Part shown: one piece after another, positions 48,202-50,745 of the stretch
How the letters are laid out: every line of letters starts with the position of its first letter
Position numbering within the stretch: the stretch's first letter is position 1
Origin: Lachnospiraceae bacterium
GTDB lineage: Bacteria > Bacillota > Clostridia > Lachnospirales > Lachnospiraceae
DNA length: 50,745 nt
NCBI GenBank assembly: GCA_022787145.1
Contig: JALFVM010000194.1
Location: forward strand, 1-50,745
Reading direction: 5' to 3'
Notes under the pieces: generated by a model
Told to the model about the DNA's origin: nothing
Database searches by the model: none
The model's input: only the letters and a program-made list of their open reading frames with translations
Position numbers and translations under genes: made by a program

Positions 48202-50337
48202 CTATCGTACTGAAAAAATAGCAACGCTAAGAGGTGCCAGCTTGATTGTAATGGAATGCTCTCTTTCGTTGCATTCCTCTTCTTTGCTCGTTTTTACACG
48301 GGGATTGACAAAACCATTTCCTCCTAACAGTTTGCTGTCACTGTTAAAAATTTCTTTATATTTTCCCGCAAACGGAACACCGATCTGGTATTTGCTGTAT
48401 TCTTTCCTTGAAAAATTACATACAACAACCAGAGTTTCCTCCTTTTTCTGTGTCTTTCTACAAAATACCAGACATTTTTTCTGTGCCTCCATCAGCTGGA
48501 TCCACTCAAATCCTTCCGGTTCACAGTCCAGTTCACATAAGGCCGGATTGTTTCTGTAAACATTCAGCAGTTCTCTCAGACAGTCCTGAACTTCCTCATT
48601 CATCTGAGGTTCTGATATAACCATCTTCTTTCCGGGATGTGTCATCAGATAACTGTAAGCAGCCTTCAAAAGTGCCGTTTTTTCCTTTGGTTTTCCAGGA
48701 AGACTCTCAAGAAAATCTACAGTGTTTCCCACATCTCTTTTATTCAAAGTCAGAATATAATTCTCACAGTACGCATACAGCATACTCGACGTAAGTTCAT
48801 CGTGATGCTCTCTTCGATAATCGCCCTTATGGCGAAGATAATCCAGGAAATTGCCAGTCCATCCATTGTTCCATTTATAATCAAATCCGATATGCGTCTC
48901 GTCAACCGGTCCGGTCAGAGACGGCCACAGTCCATCTTCCTGAGCAATAAGAAGAACTTCCGGATATTCCCGTTTTACAACCGAATTTAAATGTTTCAGG
49001 AAGCTGACAGCCTCAAGATTTTCATTGCTTCCATACATATTTGGTGTCCATTCCCCGTCTTTTCTTCCATAATCCAGATACAGCATTGCTGCCACATCGT
49101 CCAGACGAAGCCCATCCAGATGGAAGCACTCAATCCAGTAGAACGCATTGCTGATCAAAAACTCTCTGACCATAGGGCTTCCATAATTAAACATCATCGT
49201 ATTCCAGAAAGGATGCATTTTCTTTTTGGGATCTGCACATTCATACAGACAAGTTCCGTCCAGATCGTGCATTCCCTCCGGTATTACCGGAAAATGCGCG
49301 GACGTCCAATCCAAAATGACACCAATCCTTTTCTTGTGCAGCGCATTGATAAAATATTTAAAATCAGCCGGTGTACCGAAACGGCGTGCCGGTGCAAAAT
49401 ATGCACTTGTGCCAAACCCATTGCTGTTATCCCCTTCAAATTCCATAATCGGATTCAATTCAATATGTGTATATCCCATTTTAGAAGCATATTCAGCAAC
49501 TTCTTCTGCCAATTCTCTGTAATTTTTATATGTGCCGTCTTCTTTTCTTCCCCATTCACAAAGACTGACTTCACAGATGGCCAGCGGTTTGTCTGCTCCC
49601 GTTTTTTCCTTTCGTTCTTTCATCCAGATACCATCTTCCCATGTATAGGATCTGGTATCCGGCACGACACAGGCTCTTCCCGACCCCGGCTCTTTCTCCA
49701 TTGCATAAGGGTCGGTGCGCAGCACTTTGACACCCCCGCGAAGCGTAAGCTCAAATTTATACAGATCTCCCGGCTTTGCTGATGGCAAGAACAGCTCATA
49801 AATGCCAGAGCCTGCCGATTTGTGCATCAAAGAAGCCTTGCCGTCCCAATGGTTAAAATCGCCGACTACATTGACACACAAAGCATTTGGTGCCCAGATT
49901 GCGAAATATACACCTTTGACTCCGCCTCTTTTCATAGGATGTGCTCCCATTTTTTTGTAAATCTCATAGGATACCCCTTCGCAAAAGGCACGTTCTTCTT
50001 TTTCTGAAAACATAGATCCAAAACGATAGGGATCTTCCACTATTTCTTCTTTTTCGGCATATTGTACCAGATACTCATACTCAGGAATCTCTCTTCCCGA
50101 TATCAAAGCTGCAAAATATCCCGCTTCATCTTCCTGCGTCATTTGATGATTTCGATTTTTTTCTTTCAGATGAATTTTCACACTTTTTGCCCCTGGAAAA
50201 TAGCACTGGATTAAAACGCCTTTTTTCATCAAATGTGGACCCAGTATTTCACGCGGCAAATTCTCCTCCCCATATACAACGGCCTCTATTCTGGGCCAAT
50301 CCATATATTCATATGCCTTATCCACCATTTCACCCAT
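48202..50337 (-). CDS. GlgB-like protein, probable degenerate branching enzyme
   Basis: The 711-residue protein has the GlgB layout: an N-terminal CBM48 domain (GVYFAIWAPNALCVNVVGDFNHWDG, about residue 145), a GH13 barrel and a C-terminal beta domain. Region I (VILDWTSAHFP) and the nucleophile region (FHLDGLRLDDVAAMLYLDYG) are present. Region III is altered (IAQEDGLWP where AEES is usual) and region IV, normally LSHDEV, reads LNKRDV, so the conserved His-Asp pair is lost; the FMGxExGQ segment is also gone. It is probably inactive in branching and may bind glucan. ATG 50337 follows GAGGAAGG. Confidence 0.85.
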   Translation of the reverse strand: MGEMVDKAYEYMDWPRIEAVVYGEENLPREILGPHLMKKGVLIQCYFPGAKSVKIHLKEKNRNHQMTQEDEAGYFAALISGREIPEYEYLVQYAEKEEIVEDPYRFGSMFSEKEERAFCEGVSYEIYKKMGAHPMKRGGVKGVYFAIWAPNALCVNVVGDFNHWDGKASLMHKSAGSGIYELFLPSAKPGDLYKFELTLRGGVKVLRTDPYAMEKEPGSGRACVVPDTRSYTWEDGIWMKERKEKTGADKPLAICEVSLCEWGRKEDGTYKNYRELAEEVAEYASKMGYTHIELNPIMEFEGDNSNGFGTSAYFAPARRFGTPADFKYFINALHKKRIGVILDWTSAHFPVIPEGMHDLDGTCLYECADPKKKMHPFWNTMMFNYGSPMVREFLISNAFYWIECFHLDGLRLDDVAAMLYLDYGRKDGEWTPNMYGSNENLEAVSFLKHLNSVVKREYPEVLLIAQEDGLWPSLTGPVDETHIGFDYKWNNGWTGNFLDYLRHKGDYRREHHDELTSSMLYAYCENYILTLNKRDVGNTVDFLESLPGKPKEKTALLKAAYSYLMTHPGKKMVISEPQMNEEVQDCLRELLNVYRNNPALCELDCEPEGFEWIQLMEAQKKCLVFCRKTQKKEETLVVVCNFSRKEYSKYQIGVPFAGKYKEIFNSDSKLLGGNGFVNPRVKTSKEEECNEREHSITIKLAPLSVAIFSVR

Positions 50338-50428
50338 CCCTTCCTCTTTCTGTCGCATCACTTTGCTGCTATCCAGCCCACCTCTAAAGGCGCGGGCTTT
50401 CCACACAATCTTCTGTATACTTATCCAT

Positions 50429-50457
50429 ATATTATCATGTTATGATTTAGGTGTCAA
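50429..50457 (-). promoter_or_regulatory. Promoter of the glgB-like operon
   Basis: TTGACA (50452-50457) and TAATAT (50429-50434) are separated by 17 bases on the minus strand, leaving a leader of about 85 bases. The leader holds a bulged hairpin, AGCCC and GCCT pairing with AGGT and GGGCT. Confidence 0.65.
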
Positions 50458-50460
50458 AAC

Positions 50461-50598
50461 CTTGATTACGGATTGTTTCGTGCTACGCACTTCCACAATC
50501 TCGCCCCATGGATTGCGAATGTGGGGCGTGTCAATAAGGTATACCTCCACTTACATGCAAGCATGACGTGGAGAATACCTTTTGGCACTGTAATCAAG
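50461..50598. repeat. Cloverleaf-forming element between divergent promoters
   Basis: Outer arms CTTGATTAC (50461-50469) and GTAATCAAG (50590-50598) enclose three hairpins. They are GATTGT/ACAATC with inner GTGC/GCAC (50471-50500), CGCCCCA/TGGGGCG (50502-50528), and AAGGTAT/ATACCTT with CTCCAC/GTGGAG and CATGC/GCATG (50536-50581). It covers almost every base between outer arms. There is no open frame. It may be a structured RNA or a small non-autonomous mobile element. This and the two promoters account for the 350 bases between genes. Confidence 0.6.
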
Positions 50599-50621
50599 TT
50601 GTTGGGAAAATGTAAAACTCT

Positions 50622-50650
50622 TTGACAAAAACAATAAGATAGGCTACAGT
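50622..50650 (+). promoter_or_regulatory. Promoter of the sugar kinase gene
   Basis: TTGACA (50622-50627) and TACAGT (50645-50650) are separated by 17 bases. An AGGAGGT site follows at 50673-50679. Confidence 0.65.
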
Positions 50651-50686
50651 AGTACTAAGATAATTTATAACTAGGAGGTAACATTC

Positions 50687-50745
50687 ATGGAAAAAAAACA
50701 ATTTGACGTCGTTACATTAGGAGAACTTTTGATTGACTTTACAGA
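50687..50745 (+). CDS. PfkB-family sugar kinase, fructokinase-like (partial)
   Basis: Only the first 19 residues are in the window (MEKKQFDVVTLGELLIDFT). FDVVTLGELLIDF is the usual opening of PfkB-family carbohydrate kinases, most like fructokinases, where GE and D lie in the sugar site. The gene runs off the right edge. AGGAGGT lies 7 bases before ATG 50687. Confidence 0.75.
   Translation, partial: MEKKQFDVVTLGELLIDFT

Overview
The window looks like chromosome of a gut-type Lachnospiraceae (class Clostridia). The evidence is moderate GC, strong AGGAGG ribosome sites, sigma-A promoters with 17-bp spacers, oxygen-sensitive enzymes (radical SAM, siroheme reductase, molybdo-flavin-type chemistry) and Gram-positive-style lipoproteins. 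Nearly every gene is on the minus strand. Genus is not determinable from what I can see.

Layout. 1-599 is non-coding with a long inverted repeat, followed by a VanZ-like gene. 1187-4098 holds a shrunken xanthine/uracil permease, a small membrane protein, malQ and a 40-residue lipoprotein that is easy to miss. 4284-15658 is a phosphate block: pstS-pstC-pstA-pstB-phoU-phoB-phoR, then ppk1, a second PstS-like lipoprotein and a Na/Pi cotransporter with PhoU tail. Both pstS and ppk1 carry 11-bp-phased TTTACA-like repeats resembling PhoP/PhoB boxes. Both PstS proteins have their two halves in circularly permuted order. 15845-20790 holds housekeeping and accessory genes (alpha/beta hydrolase, EamA transporter, tRNA-Gly, nitroreductase, SH3 lipoprotein, DUF2971-like protein).

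20996-34396 is the most interesting part: an island for a Mop-type molybdenum aldehyde oxidoreductase and its accessory proteins. On the minus strand, from the enzyme outward, come the oxidoreductase, a large FAD/Fe-S/CCG-domain protein, a zinc-ribbon protein, a methyltransferase, a C-GCAxxG-C-C protein, an HD-fused MobA-like nucleotidyltransferase, a cysteine desulfurase, an unknown 98-aa protein, a radical SAM protein with a tandem SCCCC repeat array, a PaaK-like ligase and a histidine phosphatase. Facing this operon is a plus-strand gene in which a nucleotidyltransferase-like domain that has lost its key residues is fused to a ModE-type DNA-binding domain. Its promoter overlaps a ModE-like operator, suggesting a dedicated, autoregulated sensor of the cofactor branch. 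A 16-base sequence is shared exactly between the 3' flank of this regulator and the leader of the oxidoreductase gene.

34568-38393 contains an unknown gene, a C39-like peptidase, an NhaC antiporter and an Sfp-type phosphopantetheinyl transferase. 38483-44056 is a complete urease operon, ureA-B-C-I-E-F-G-D, with the urea channel between C and E as in Helicobacter. It is driven by a perfect consensus promoter followed at once by a terminator-like hairpin in the leader. 44158-50337 is a tight run of glgB-like, mscS, moaE-like, siroheme reductase and alaX genes. The GlgB-like protein lacks conserved catalytic residues. A cloverleaf-like repeat lies at 50461-50598, and the window ends in the start of a PfkB-type sugar kinase.

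All family calls are from reading translated sequence; no database search was run.
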